A stretch of 64,000 nucleotides of DNA from assembly GCF_902459465.1 (NCBI RefSeq), contig NC_047068.1, positions 744,001 through 808,000 of the forward strand, in the 5' to 3' direction. A program made the translations under genes and the position numbers. Origin of the DNA: Asterias rubens. Taxonomy: Eukaryota > Echinodermata > Asteroidea > Forcipulatida > Asteriidae. Positions within the stretch are counted from its first letter, which is position 1. Each line of letters begins with the position of its first letter. Positions 1 to 11,669 of the stretch are shown in pieces. Below the pieces are notes generated by a model, which searched no databases, was not told the DNA's origin, and saw only the letters and a list, made by a program, of their open reading frames with translations.

Positions 1-430
1 GAATTACGGATTTATTTTAAACACATGTCATGACACGGCGAAACGTGCAGAAACAAGGGTGGGTTTTCCAGATGTTTTCTCCCGACTCCGATGACCAATT
101 GATCCCTAAATTTTCACCGGTTTGTTATTTTATATATAAGTTGTGATACACGAAGTGTGGGCCTTGGACAGTACTGTTTACCACAAGTGTCCAATGGCTT
201 TAACCTAGAGACAGCATTTGGTTGAATTAACCCCTTTGTGCTAATTTAAGAAGTTTGGGGCTGCATGCTCTCTAGGGAATAGGAGACTTTCCAACGCTAG
301 GTGGCAGCAGACATACCGGGTAAATTTCCATTGTTTACGTAGTTCTGAACATGCGCATAATTCTGAGAACAATGGATTTACCCGGTAAGTCTGCTGCCCT
401 CTATCGTCCCATAAAGTCTCCCATAGAGTA
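1..430. repeat. Degenerate MITE and a foldback element
   Basis: Bases 40-206 are an old half copy of the family described at 2021-2414. Bases 290-424 form an inverted repeat: arms containing GGCAGCAGAC and GTCTGCTGCC flank a short centre. A second member lies at 19085-19232 and a decayed one at 34225-34328. Confidence 0.6.
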
Positions 431-661
431 AGTTAGAGGGAATAGTCTGAAAGTATGCCTGATTGGTCAACAGGGATTATAATATTGTAAAGTGCCTTGA
501 TCTACAATCCTGACCGTAATTTGTTGGGCCCCCAAACCAAGGCCCTGTGCCCCCTTTCAATGTTGCCTCTCCATGCATAGCCTGCACTCCCATCAACATT
601 GAGCAGGGGGGGAGGGAGAGAATGTTTATTGTCCGTTGTGAATGGGTGGCCCAAGCATTTT

Positions 662-1105
662 GGCCGGGTAGCTACTGGAATAATATGATAATAATAATAA
701 TATCAAAGTCTCATATAGCGCACGTATCTACCAAACAAGGTACTCAAGGCGCCGAGTATATACAAACTTTCAGAAAGATTTGTTAATGCAGTGATGAATT
801 TTGAGACCCAATTATTTAGCACCTCTTGTAAGGGTTTACCAGGTGCAACGGCGCATTAAGCAGCCACAGCCAGGAACATCAGGGCGAACCCCTTCTCTTT
901 TCGATAAGTGCACTGGGTTATCCTACATGCGTTACACAACACATGGGACCAACGGCTTTACGTCCCGTCCGAAGGACGAAGCAATGGTTAAGTGTCTTGC
1001 TTAAGGACACAAGTGTCCTGGCTGGGGATTCGAACCCACACTCTGCTGATCAGAAACACCAGAGTTTGAATTCGGTTCTCTTAACCGCTCGGCCACGACA
1101 CTTCC
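662..1105 (-). mobile_element. tRNA-derived SINE, long-tail type
   Basis: Minus-strand copy with an A box (TGGCCGAGCGG) and B box (GGTTCGAATCC), a body with CGTAAAGCCGTTGGTCCC, and an (ATT)n tail at 664-690. Same family: 12588-12965 plus, 44107-44508 minus, and fragments at 38610-38690 and 40625-40690. Confidence 0.8.
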
Positions 1106-1165
1106 AAAATAAATGTGCACTATATAAGAATCATGTTTACATAAAAACAGCATTTGAAATCCTAC

Positions 1166-4100
1166 CTGGAAAAGAATCTGCAGTGCTCCAGCTATCATCC
1201 GGGTTGGTCTCCATGGCAACAAGATGAAGATGGGCACAACGAGCTCGATGATGTGGTTAGAGAGTGTCTCAAATTTGTGCATCAATTCTGGACTCTGATG
1301 CATGTAGTAACTCATAGGGTTAGGGACGGGCTGGGTCTGTTTTGAAAATAATAATAATAATAACGATGATTGTAGAATTTGATCTTTGCATGGTGGAGAA
1401 ACAACGGTAACACTATGTAGGGATAGCTGTTATGGGTTGTGGTGGTTCTTAAAACAAAATGTGGAGTATCACACTAAAACTTTTGATCAGTATGCTTTGC
1501 TCGTCTTCAGGAGAATGCTTTTTTTCGATCAGTATGGTCCAATAGACCGTATTGAATATGACGTCACCGTTCAAATATCTGCCCTACAACATGGCGTCTG
1601 TGTGGGTGTGCGTTCGTGTGTGCGCGCATATGCCATAGAAATCAAACCAGAAATACTGCATGCTTCATCAGTGTACGTGTTTGGACGCGCATACGGTTTG
1701 CTCTACAAGATGGCGACTTTCATAGCAAAACAGAGGTTATTCAATACGGTCTATTGTCTTAAAGAGAAAACTTTCTTGAACAGTATGCCCTTCTAGAGCA
1801 TTCTCTTGAAGTCGACTACTGATCAAGGCATTAGTGAACCGACCAACCAGTTGAAGCCAGGATGTGTATAGGGGCACAAGTGTGGAAAGGACTGTACATA
1901 CATGTACGAACAATGTATGTGTAGTATCAATTTACCAAATGGTACCGTATTGCAGCCTTGTTAAAAAATACAGTGGATAATGTTGAATGGTCCCAGTAGG
2001 TTTCCTTTTCACTTATTCTATTAAAGGCAGTGGACACTATTGGAAATTACTTTACTCAAAATAATTATTAGCACAAAACCTTACTTGGTGATGAGTAATG
2101 GGGAGAGGTTGATGGTATAAAACATTGTGAGAAACGGCTCCATCTGAAGTGGAGTAGTTTTCGAGAAAGAAGTAATTATCCACGAATTTGATTTCGAGAC
2201 CTCAAGTTTAGAATTTGGGGTCTCGAAATCAAGCATCTGAAAGCACACAACTTCGTGTGACAAGGGTGTTTTTTTCTTTCGTAGTTATCTTGCAACTCCG
2301 ACGACCAATCAAGCTCAAATTTTCACAGGTTTGTTATTTTATGTATATATGTTGAGATACACCAAGTGAGAAGACTGGTCTTTGACAATTACCAATAGTG
2401 TCCACTGGCTTTAAAACTAACGCCTCCCTATTCACTTGGTCTTCATGGTTCACATACCTCATAATGGTAGTTCATGCAGGTAAGGTCCCTCCAACACTGG
2501 TCCCCTCTGATCTTGATCAAACCCTGGTAAAAAAAAAAAAAAACATTCATTTTTTCATAATCAATGGAACAGAGAAAAATCTTTTCCTAATTTGAACTTT
2601 CTTCTCCTTGAGATGAACCCTATTTTGACCAGGGGTCGATTTCACAAAGAGTTGGGACGCTTAGAGATGTCAAAAACGTTAGTTAGGACTAGTAACTAGT
2701 TAGGTGTAACTACCTGGTTAGATGGTAACTAGTAACTACCCCAACTAGTTAACTAGTACGTAGACTAGTAACTAGTAACTAGTCCTAAGTTAGGACTAGT
2801 AACTCTTCCTAACTCGAGATAAGACTTAGTCTTAACTCTTTGTGAAATCCACCCTTAACAAAATAGTTGCGGTGTTTATCTACACCAATGTGTATTGAGC
2901 ACTGTATACTAGGTACATTCCCGAATTCTGTGAAAGAAGTCCATAGGCAAATCACTCGGGTGGGATTCTAACCACAGGCCCTTTGCCCTGCTAGAGCAGA
3001 TGTCTGACCACTACACTAGACCACTGAGTTAGCACGGTGGCTAGAGGCAGGCGAATCCTATACTTTTAGCAGTGGGCAGTGGGTGCTGTGACAATGTAAT
3101 GTATCAGTGGTCTAGTGGTCAGACATCTGCTTTAGCGATGCAAAGGTCGTGGGTTTTAATCCACCCGATTGATTTCCCTGTGAGTTTTGTTCATCGAACT
3201 CAGGAAAAGTACCAAGAAACAGTGCTCAATACACATCGGTGTAAGGGTAGACTTGTGGACAAGACGTTAAAGTCTGTCGCTGTGATAGCGTTCCGACTCT
3301 CTCTGCGATTCCCACGACATTGGCAACATTCTCGCGAGACTGCAGGACTACTGCTCTCTCGCTCTGCAGTAAGTTGGCAACCAGCAGCTTCGCTCGGGAG
3401 CAGTGATCTCGCGAGAGCAGTATTCGATCGCGGACACCCGAATCATAACCCCAACATCATGACATAACTATCTCACCATGACACGACTATCCCACCGCAA
3501 CAGACCATTAACGACTTGTTCGCAAGTCTAGTGTAAGGATAAAAACAAATTATATAATTTGAATTCTTGAAGCAATCCACTTACAGCTCCGAGCATGATC
3601 CTGAATATGAGCCATCTGAAGCCCCAGAGGGTGACCCATGGTGTCGGGGTACGCTTGGGGAACTGTCTCAGGCTGAGCAACGGGCACATGAAGATTGCCA
3701 GAAAGCCAGTCTCAAGAAGCTGAGACTCCCATCCTGTTAGGGTAAAAGATGCCAGAGAAAACAAATGTGCATTTTACGCTCAAGTTGAGGTGAAGAAAAA
3801 ACAATGGATCTATACTATTAATACTACTAACCAGGGCTCAAACCAGGGCTTGGCTTACTGCCGAATATTGCCCAAACGATCACCATTTTCCCCTAACTGT
3901 GCAAGTGCAAAATTTCTGCAATAGCTCTTTGAAGAATGGGAACAGTTAAGGCTTTGTAAGGCTTTGTCCAAGAACACAGCTCATTGAACTTAAAGGGAAG
4001 GTACACCTTTGGTAATTGTCTAAGACCAGTCTTCTCACTTGGTGTATCCCATCACAACCATAAAATAACAAGCCTGTGAAAATTTGGGCTCAATTGGTCA

Positions 4101-6482
4101 TCGAAGTTGCGAGAGAATGGTGAAAGAAAAAATACCCTTGTTGGACGAATTTGTGTGCTTTCAGATAGGAATAAAAGACTTCTAGCTAGAAGTCTTTTAT
4201 TATCTTAGTGAGAAATTACCTCTTTCTCAAAAACTATGCTACTTCAGAGGGTGTCGTTTCCAACAATGTTTTATACCATCAACAGCTCTCCATTGCTTGT
4301 TACACAGTCAGTTTTTAAGTTAATATTTGTTTTGAGTAATTACCAAACGTGTACCTTCCCTTTAAAGGCACTGTACCCGTTTGGTAATTATTCAAATTAT
4401 ATATTAGCATAAAACCTTACTTGGTGATGAGCAACAGAGAGCTGTTGTAGTATCAATTATGTGAGAAACAGCTTCCTTTGAAGTAACGCATTTTTTGAGA
4501 AAGAGGTATTTTCTCACTGAACTAATAAAAGACTTCTGGCCAGAAGCCTTTTATTGCTAATGTATCTGAAAGCACACTATTTTGTACAACAAGGGATTTT
4601 TTTCTTTCATCATTTTCTTGCAACTTCAATGACCAGTAGAGACAAAATTTTCACAGGCTTGTTATTTTATGGATATGTTGGGATACCTGGTACCATGTGA
4701 GAATACTGGTCTTTGACAAAACATGTTCAGTGCCTTCACACATGAAATCTTACACTTTATGAATATTGCACTTTTTGATTTGTGTCATCGTTTGATATGA
4801 TGAACACTAAAGGGTGAAATGAAGCATCTGTAAGCACACAACTTCCTGTGACAAGGTTTTTTTTTCTTCATAGTTATCTCGCAACTTCGACGACCAATTG
4901 ATCTCAAATTTTCACAGGTTTGTTATTTTAAGCATGTTGAGATACACGAAGTGAGAAGACTGGTCTTTGACAATTACCAATAGTGTCCAGTGTCTTTAAT
5001 TCTACAGCTTACACATTTAGACAGCATAAAAACATGGAATTTTTCATAAAGTATACACCAGACTATCTACTTACCATCGCTGCCCAACACCAACCAAGGA
5101 GTGGTAGAGGACCCATAGTGTTGCCATGACAACCATATTACCACTCCCACTTAGAAGAACCATTCCCGACAACGCCATTCCAGAGTACGCCAATACATCC
5201 AGCCAGTGATCAATAGCCCCCTCAATGTCCACAAACCATAAAAGTGTAGGTGCGAAGGAGAGCGATTTTGCGTTGACCTCGCCACCAGCGTAGTTCTTAA
5301 TGCGGTCTAGGTAGAGGCGTGTTGGAAGAAGACCTTCTGAGCCAATCAGCTGCTTGTTTTGGTGGAAGGCAACGACGAATGCGGTGACTAAATGAATACC
5401 AATAGAGTATAACAAAAATACAATAAATGGAGTGCAGAGAAAAACTTAATCTGACTCTGAGTCTATATAGGCTTACTGGCTGGGCCCAATTTTATATAGC
5501 CTGTATCTAAGCACACAAACTTGCTAAGCACAGAACAGTATTGCTGAGCAGAAACAGGTTACCAGCCAAAAATTACATTTAAGTTTGCATTGTTGTGTGT
5601 GACTGGTGCCTTACTCATTTTTGCTAAGAAACATTTATCAACGTATATTCTGCTTAAAACAGCTTTATGAAATTGGATCCTGATTATCAAGTTCATAATC
5701 ATGAAACCTTTTTTGTCTGTGATGCTCTCCTCTGAAATAAAGTCATGTTTGAGGAAATTGTATTTTATAGGATAGAACAAGGAGCAATATTCACCCGTTA
5801 AGAGGGGAAACAATGGCCCTACAATACAATGTACATCTATTTTAAAAAGAACATTTTGTTACGAGAGATATTAATTTTTTTTTTTAACACCACAAAGTCA
5901 AAGTGCTTCACTCCCGCCTACCCAGCCAGGCCAGGCCAGCCCAGCACCCTGCACACCATGCTCACCGTCACATCGTTCAAGACGGAATCAAATGATGCAA
6001 ATTTTAACACCTATTTTTATCAAAACTCAAAATGTTTAATGAATAAAAATAAAAATTAACAAACAAGTTAATTTCAATAGTTTAGTTAGGCCCCCTAGTA
6101 ATTAGTTAATTAAATAATAAAACAACAACAAAAATGCCTGTCTCTGCTTGGTCCAGTGTGCATGGTGTGTTGTCCAAACAGTTACACCCCCCCCCCCCCC
6201 TTGTTTTAGCGCCAAGTTACAACCACCTCCTCCACCCCACACATCCCATAAACACTTACGGTAAATAAATGCTATCGATCGAAGGAAAATGACACGCGTC
6301 AACCAGTACGAATTCGCTTCAATTTCAGGCGCATGCTGGCTGCCTTGTGGATGAACTTTTGCGCCTTGTTTGTCTCCATGCTCAGTTGCCCCATCTCCAT
6401 CACGTGAAGGTTCTTCCACAACTTTATCTGAGGAATTTGCTGCTCTTTTTCTGTGACGAATTCCGTCTTGTTGACCGGCCAT
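1166..6482 (-). CDS. LMF1: Lipase maturation factor 1-like (LMF1), 5' part, spliced
   Basis: Multi-pass ER membrane protein needed in vertebrates for folding of dimeric lipases. Visible coding exons on the minus strand: 6482-6260, 5387-5075, 3733-3585, 2523-2458 and 1336-1166, each with AG/GT borders. They give about 310 residues that follow LMF1 in order: a basic hydrophilic start, then SYWLTRVIFLRSIAFIY, AFHQNKQLIGSEGLLP, GWESQLLETGFLAIFMCP, LWGFRWLIFRIMLGA, GLIKIRGDQCWRDLTCM and HKFETLSNHIIELVVP. The ATG at 6482 gives a short charged N terminus like the family. The frame breaks between 5075 and 3733: exon 2 ends in phase 2 and the next starts in phase 1, so an exon of about 11 nt coding the expected Tyr-Ser-Phe is missing from this list (candidate 4345-4355). 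The human protein is about 570 residues, so roughly the last half lies left of position 1. Assignment to LMF1 rather than LMF2 rests on the motif match. Confidence 0.9.
1541..1756. mobile_element. MITE with ATAGACCGTATTGAATATG ends
   Basis: Inverted ends (about 20 bp) close a 216-bp element in an LMF1 intron. A second copy is at 39651-39865 in an AP5Z1 intron; both share the centre motif CATACGGTTTGC. Confidence 0.7.
2021..2414. mobile_element. MITE family A (TTAAAGGCAGTGGACAC ends), reference copy
   Basis: About 390 bp, ends TTAAAGGCAGTGGACACTAT and its inverse, with an internal palindrome around GAGACCTCA..TGAGGTCTC. Full or near-full copies: 16961-17332, 26164-26680 (with an insertion at about 26395-26520), 28653-29000, 53064-53463, 53691-54044, 56384-56766, 63503-63826. 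Fragments: 4818-5000, 10156-10280, 14872-15150, 20345-20767, 21820-22022, 24325-24430, 53509-53690, 54117-54375, 60096-60275. A sister subfamily is listed at 3990-4366. Confidence 0.8.
2632..2853. mobile_element. Foldback with TCGATTTCACAAAGAGTT ends
   Basis: Inverted ends around a centre made of ACTAGTAACTAGT-type short repeats. Related elements: 50709-50875, 58943-59094, one split by a SINE at 34628-35150, and one split by another SINE at 60640-61130. Confidence 0.7.
2880..3260. mobile_element. Two tRNA-like SINEs head to head
   Basis: 2880-3062 is a minus copy and 3087-3260 a plus copy of a family with GTGGTCTAGTGGTCAGACAT (A-box part) and GGTTTTAATCC or GGGATTC-type B boxes. Other copies: 25553-25745 minus, 31000-31170 minus, and 30028-30125 partial. 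Not a functional tRNA: stems do not close. Confidence 0.6.
3261..3560. other. LMF1 intron stretch, no feature recognised
   Basis: Contains CpG-bearing text with several CTCGCGAGA-like words (TCTCGCGAGA-type motif around 3330 and 3408), possibly an old repeat. No coding signal found. Confidence 0.3.
3990..4366. mobile_element. MITE subfamily A2 (GGTACACGTTTGG ends)
   Basis: Ends AAGGTACAC..TTGGTAATT, with an internal palindrome AAAGACTTCTAGCTAGAAGT. Others: 4362-4736 (adjacent), 27124-27434, 30628-30995, 35155-35515, 46300-46836 (broken by a SINE), 54640-55015 and 55995-56216. The minus strand of this copy holds the candidate LMF1 microexon. Confidence 0.8.
4345..4355 (-). other. Candidate 11-nt LMF1 microexon inside a MITE end
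   Basis: On the minus strand these 11 nt read G TAC ACG TTT G, preceded by AG and followed by GT. Inserted between exon 2 (ends TG at 5075) and the exon starting at 3733 (begins GA) it restores the frame and gives Trp-Tyr-Thr-Phe-Gly-Trp-Glu, where LMF1 proteins have Trp-Tyr-Ser-Phe-Gly-Trp-Glu. I found no other candidate in this intron. The same letters are the end of a repeat present many times in the window, so this may be coincidence. Confidence 0.3.
5076..5386 (-). other. LMF1 exon 2, longest LMF1 exon here
   Basis: Codes the AFHQNKQLIGSEGLLP block and a hydrophobic stretch (ALSGMVLLSGSGNMVVMATL) expected to be membrane-spanning. It is entered separately because the intron on its 3' side is where the frame is unresolved. 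Confidence 0.85.
5420..6259. other. LMF1 intron 1
   Basis: Holds a degenerate foldback of the GGGCCCAATTT family (about 5485-5680), a polyC run near 6187-6200 and AT-rich text. No conserved coding segment seen. Confidence 0.5.
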
Positions 6483-6682
6483 GGTTTTGGTGCAGACGCT
6501 TTTTCTTTTTTCCTTTCGGTGTTTTAGAAAGACTAGGGACCAGTCTAAAAAGTTCTGAACGAATCAAAAGAGGGCGATGTCCATGTCACACAAATTTTAT
6601 GGCCATTCGTCCGTGGTTTAGCTTCATACGTCGTGTTGGTTATTATGCCTCTATAAATTTTCGCTTGTATTCCATTTCCATC

Positions 6683-7049
6683 CCAACTTTAGAATTGTCC
6701 CAACTGTAGTTGGGACCAACCCATACTTGAGTGTTACAGTTGGGACATTCCAACTAAAGTTGGGTCCAGAGATCTGTAACTACCTAGTCTTCGTGGAAAA
6801 CCTTCTTGTGTTGATTTATCACAATTTTTCCAACGTAGAGGGCACTATCACTCACGAAAAAAACTCTCTACGACCGCTCCACGTGCTGCTCACCGTTAAG
6901 GAGTGATAGCGCCATCCACGTTTGGGAAAACTGTGACAAATTAACACGAGACAAGACTAGTTAGTTTCAGATCTCTGATCCCAGCCGTCCCAACTGTAAC
7001 ACTCAAGTTGGGACCAGCCCAACTACAGTTGGGACAATTCTAAAGTTGG
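6683..7049. mobile_element. Foldback element with TTAGAATTGTCCCAACTG ends
   Basis: Arms of about 90 bp at each end, rich in CCCAACTGTAGTTGGGAC, read as inverse copies; the 190-bp centre is unrelated. It lies about 200 bp upstream of the LMF1 start. Confidence 0.8.
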
Positions 7050-9480
7050 AACGGAACACATGCATCTGTTAAATTCTGTGCTCCTTGAGATTCTGTCTCC
7101 AAATCAGTGAGTGAATGTGGACGTAGCCCATCAAATAATTCGTAATCATCATTTAGCTCTAACTAACTCTCTAGTCTGCTCTTCAATCTTGCTCCGGAGC
7201 GGAGTCCTCTCACCAACTGACCACAAGAAGCACATTCCACCGGTCCATTCCACATGATTCCACCCGTCTAAAAACCGTCTCAACTCGGGAATGCAGGGGC
7301 GGAACTTACGAAGTACCAGCACTAAAAATAGTAATTAGTATTATGAGTTTGTTTGTGTGTTTGTTTAGATGATCTTCCCATCAAGGGAACTTATGTCCTT
7401 GATGGCATTATAAGCCCTAACTAACTAAATGGGATGGATTTGGTGTAGGCCTACTGCTGTAGATGAATTTGCCACAATATCCTGATAGATAGACACAGGA
7501 CAGGTAGGTACACACATCACATGATGTATCCTCCTCTTACCAGTTTTCACGGTATTATGCCTTTTTCTTTGAATTGGGAAAACAAATAATGATGCCATGT
7601 ATCAACCGATGCCCTAATTATCTTCATTTCTTAATCTGAAGTATGCAAACACATTAAAACTTGATGGACATTGAAATGTTCACACCACACACCGATCTTC
7701 GATGACTTCAACTGGCCCCATTTGTTTTGTGTTTTTCCTGTTTTCCCGGCAAACAAGAAAGTATGGTTTCCTGGTGAAGCCATACATGGAAGAAACATCT
7801 GCAGTGACTACAAGTGTTCTTTGACTCTTGAGACTCTGTGTTTGACTCTATAGCCAGCAGTCGTCTTCATTTTATTCGAAATATTTAGCTGTTCCGACCT
7901 ACCGTCGGAACAGGTGTTGTTTTCGTCGAGATTTTTATTATTTTTATTATTATTATTCTTTGTTTCCGCCTAAAACCCCATAGCGTTTGTACAGCGTTTT
8001 TGTTCAGGCCCCTACTCCTAAAGTATGAGGATAAAATAGTTAAATCATATATCAAATTGAAGCTTAGAACATAAGCTTTACTCTAACAAAAAAGTGTAAA
8101 AATTATTCATTAATTAACCACGTGGTCTTCATTTGAATTTTTTAATTTGTAATTTTGATGCAGTCACTTTCATGTTATTGTGAAACATTCTCTTTGGTAA
8201 TACAACACAGTATGTACCTCAATGAGTTGTTGACTTCTTGAGAGGAGTCTATACTATTTTGTTTTCTACCCGCGTTCTGGACACATTTCTCTGTACACGC
8301 ACAAAGTACGGAGGTTTGGGATTTTCGTTAGAACGTGCGTTAGATTTGTCCTTGTTTTTCTAACCGCGTTCTGGACCAATTACGTGCGTAATTAGATAGG
8401 GGTTTTTGACGACGTCGTCGTCAAAAACCCCCTTAAGGCAATCTAATACTACATTTCAACCCTACTTAATAGTTATAAAATATTACTTGTTGTGGTGTTG
8501 TAGTTTTTGAGAAATGAGTGAAAAAATGTCAAATTTAGACTCCGAGGTGTTTTCTTCGTGGACGAACGTGCGTAGTTGAATAGGGGTTTTTGACGACGAC
8601 GACGTCCTCGTCAAAAACCCCTAAAGGCATCAAATACTACATTTCAACCCTACTTAATAGTTAAAGGCGTTAGCAGTTCATATTTAGTGACAATGTTCGC
8701 AAAATCATGACACGAGAATGATTTCGCCGGATCATAATCCCCTCTGTTGAAATACATACATGTAAACCCTCGATTATTGTATTGGCCCTCATAGCCTAGT
8801 GGTCATCAGTCGCGCTTACTTCACTGATATAGCGAGTTCGAATCTGCGCACGGGAAAAATATTTTTTTTTGTAATATTTAAGTTAGATTCTTATCTTTAT
8901 ATCGATAGTGTTGCCTTTTCTTTTTCTCAAATGTTAGCCCAACATAACCTGTGTGCATGCATGACACGATGATGTTTAAAAACACAGTAAGCGAAAAATG
9001 GTGATCATAAGCGCAGAGTTTGGTGGTTAAGAGTTCTGTGAAATCAACTTGTACTAGATCAAACATCAAACCACCGACCCAACAAAAAATCATAATTAAT
9101 TAACCACGTGACCCATATTTGCATATTTAATTGTACAAGGGGACAAAGTTGTTGGAACTTCCTGTTGATGCTGACATCATGAGAACATCAGCATAAGTAT
9201 TCGAATTGCACTACCTATTGAACCACTTGGAGTGTTCAAGGAGTCCAACACGTCAGTCTAGAGTCCAACTCTGATTGTAAAAATCAATTCAGGTATCATC
9301 TTCAATTTAATTTTATGCAACAAGCAAACTTGGAAATTTTCTGATTTTATTTCATAGGGTAACATAAATGGCTGTTAGCGAACGGTTTCCAACAAAAACT
9401 ACATGGTGTACGTGCACAATACTCTTACTGGCCTCAAGCATTTACCTCTAGATAATAAATCAAGCATTCAGTTCAAAATG
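7050..9480. other. Intergenic stretch upstream of LMF1, repeats only
   Basis: Includes two copies of a short palindromic block (GGGGTTTTTGACGACG at 8398-8440 and 8583-8630), each followed by the same ACTACATTTCAACCCTACTT, and a tRNA-like head at 8785-8850 (GTTCGAATC B box, stems incomplete). No gene recognised. Confidence 0.5.
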
Positions 9481-9910
9481 ATAAAAGTTTGTTATTGCCA
9501 CATTATTCAGCGAACCATGAATCATACACAGCTACTATTCACAAGAAAATCTATGTGTGGAGGGTAACAGACAGCACACAATGGAAGCGGAGTTTAACAA
9601 TGACAATACCAAAAGTGCAATCGTCAGACGTTGAAGTTTATTATACATGGGGCTGATGGTGATCAAAAGGATAAAAGTATGTTATCGCCTCATTATTCAG
9701 CGAACCATGAATCATACACAGCTACTATTCACAAGAAAATCTATGTGTGGAGGGTAACAGACAGCACACAATGGAACCGGAGTTTAACAATGACAAAACC
9801 AAAAGTGCAATCGTCAGAGGTTGAAGTTTATTATACATGGGGCTGATGGTGATCAAAAGGATAAAAGTCTGTTGTCGATACAACCACCCACTTATATTCA
9901 ACGGACCATG
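9481..9910. repeat. 190-bp tandem repeat, about 2.2 copies
   Basis: Units start at 9481, 9671 and 9861 (partial) with ATAAAAGT; the first two differ at only a handful of sites. Open frames through the unit are short and match nothing I recognise. Confidence 0.9.
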
Positions 9911-10026
9911 AATCACGGACCATATGCACAAAATAAAATATTCAAAAGAATATCCATATAATAGATTTGTCTGGTGTATAAACTGATGTCCCAGCCATGG
10001 GATTTTACACATTATTCTGTTCTCAG

Positions 10027-10122
10027 AATAAACTTCCGGAGTACTTTGATCCATGGTGGAACATAGCAACAAGTCTTCAAGAACTTGTTGATGATGGAAC
10101 ACTTAGAGATAAAGTTGATATG
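10027..10122 (+). pseudogene. Extra copy of IDO exon 2, upstream of the gene
   Basis: All 96 nt match IDO exon 2 (14744-14839) as far as I can read, with the same CAG before and GTAGGT after. Similarity runs on through the intron start and the adjoining MITE fragment to about 10280, with a few differences there (the copy has a G-to-A change and small indels). It lies 2.3 kb upstream of exon 1, so it cannot serve the normal transcript. It is either a recent local duplication or an assembly artefact. Confidence 0.85.
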
Positions 10123-10428
10123 GTAGGTACCACTACACGCACTGTTTTCTTAGTCACTTGATCGTCGAAGTTGCGAGATAATAATGAAAGAAAAAACACC
10201 CCTGTCACACGAAGTTGTGTGCTTTCAGATGCTTGATTTTGAGACCTCAAATGAAATTCTGAGGTCTCGAAATCAAATGTGTGAATTTTCTCAAGTTTTA
10301 ATATATGTTTACATACTTCATATTAACAAATGAAGATAATTAGGGCATCGGTTGATATACGACATCATTATTTTTTTCCCAATTCAAAGAAAAAGGCATA
10401 TAAGTATAGTTATAGGGGGCCTACTTAT

Positions 10429-10796
10429 TAAGCTTGCGTGATATCACGATATTATCGAATATCGCGATATTAATTTGGAAACGATTTCGATATCGGATGG
10501 ATTTGGTTTTAATCGAAATATCGATATATCGCGATAATCGCGATATATCGCGGTATCGATTAATATCGCGATGTATTTGCTAGCTGAGACATCTTGCACC
10601 CCATAGGTTTGGAGTAAAACCAGATAAATAGGTCATTAGAACACCTCTCTTATGCTATGACTGTCTCTTCTACAACTTTCACTTGGAGTTTGAAGACTGA
10701 TGATGTCAAATTTAATTAATCGCGATTATATCGAATATTGCGATATATTGTCGGCGATATATCGTGAATAAAATAAATCGATATCGCCCAAGCTTA
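10429..10796. mobile_element. hAT-type MITE, CGATAT-rich, with 8-bp target duplication
   Basis: Ends TAAGCTTG and CAAGCTTA; immediately flanked by CTACTTAT at 10421-10428 and 10797-10804. The interior is full of TATCGCGATAT-type words. An 8-bp duplication is the hAT signature. It resembles the GGGCGATAT class of hAT MITEs common in aquatic animals (from general knowledge). Confidence 0.85.
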
Positions 10797-11072
10797 CTAC
10801 TTATAGTATTTGTAAGTAGTACCAACCCCTGCGCGAAATTGGCATGGAAAATGTTTGTTGTAATTGTAGACATTATAATAATTTATTAATAATAATTGTA
10901 GCTATTTTTATTTGTATTGTAGCCTGGTTCAACTTTAATTTCAATAAATATAGTTGCGATAACCATATTTACTCCATCATCCCCGGCGGTTGGAGACCTG
11001 AGCCTCCAACCATTGGGAGGATGGAGGGTGATTTTTGCAATTAAGAAAATGTTTTTTTTTAGCCCAGCCGTT

Positions 11073-11466
11073 AGTTGCGATAACGTTACCCTCCTGCCGA
11101 CGGCGGAGCCAGAGGGTTACGAAGCTTACTCGAGTGAAAAGGGCGAAATAGTTTAGTCAACAGATTTGCTCAGTTCTTTACCACTTTCAAAAATCATGAC
11201 ACAAATTCTTGGAACACGAACTTAATCCTCAATGTCTAATGAATAACACTCATAAACACAATTGAGAAAATATTTTGGGAAAAAAAGGACAAAAACTTAC
11301 CAGATCCCGGAGCGATACAGTCACAAATTTCCTAGTAAAATTTGAGCAAATCTGTTGACTAGCTGTCAAAATTGTACGTGTTTGACCATTTCGCTCTGCA
11401 CAAGTTGCGTATGATTCGTAACCCTCCGGCTCTGCCGTCGGCAGGAGGGTTACGTTATCGCAACTA
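11073..11466. mobile_element. Foldback with GTTGCGATAACGTTACCC ends
   Basis: Inverted arms of about 50 bp at 11073-11123 and 11417-11466 (CTGCCGACGGC core) with further inverted pairs inside. The bare 66-bp palindrome at 32623-32688 carries the same end sequence. Confidence 0.8.
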
Positions 11467-11669
11467 CCCAGCCATGTGGTGCCAAGTTCATGTTTCTGTA
11501 GTATAATAAACCCAAATGAACTAAGTATGGTAGGCCTATAAGAGATGAGTGATAAAGGAAGGAATGTGAAAGAAAGAAACAAACAAACAAACAACAAGCA
11601 GTGCAGTGCTGTTTTTTTACTAGTGTTAACATAGACTGGGCCCCTGTCTTTATCCGCAAGGTTCCTGCT

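Noticed and set aside
1001..1160. ORF extension of the LMF1 exon to 1001
   Set aside because: The frame continues past the GT donor at 1165 into a SINE; homology stops at 1166.
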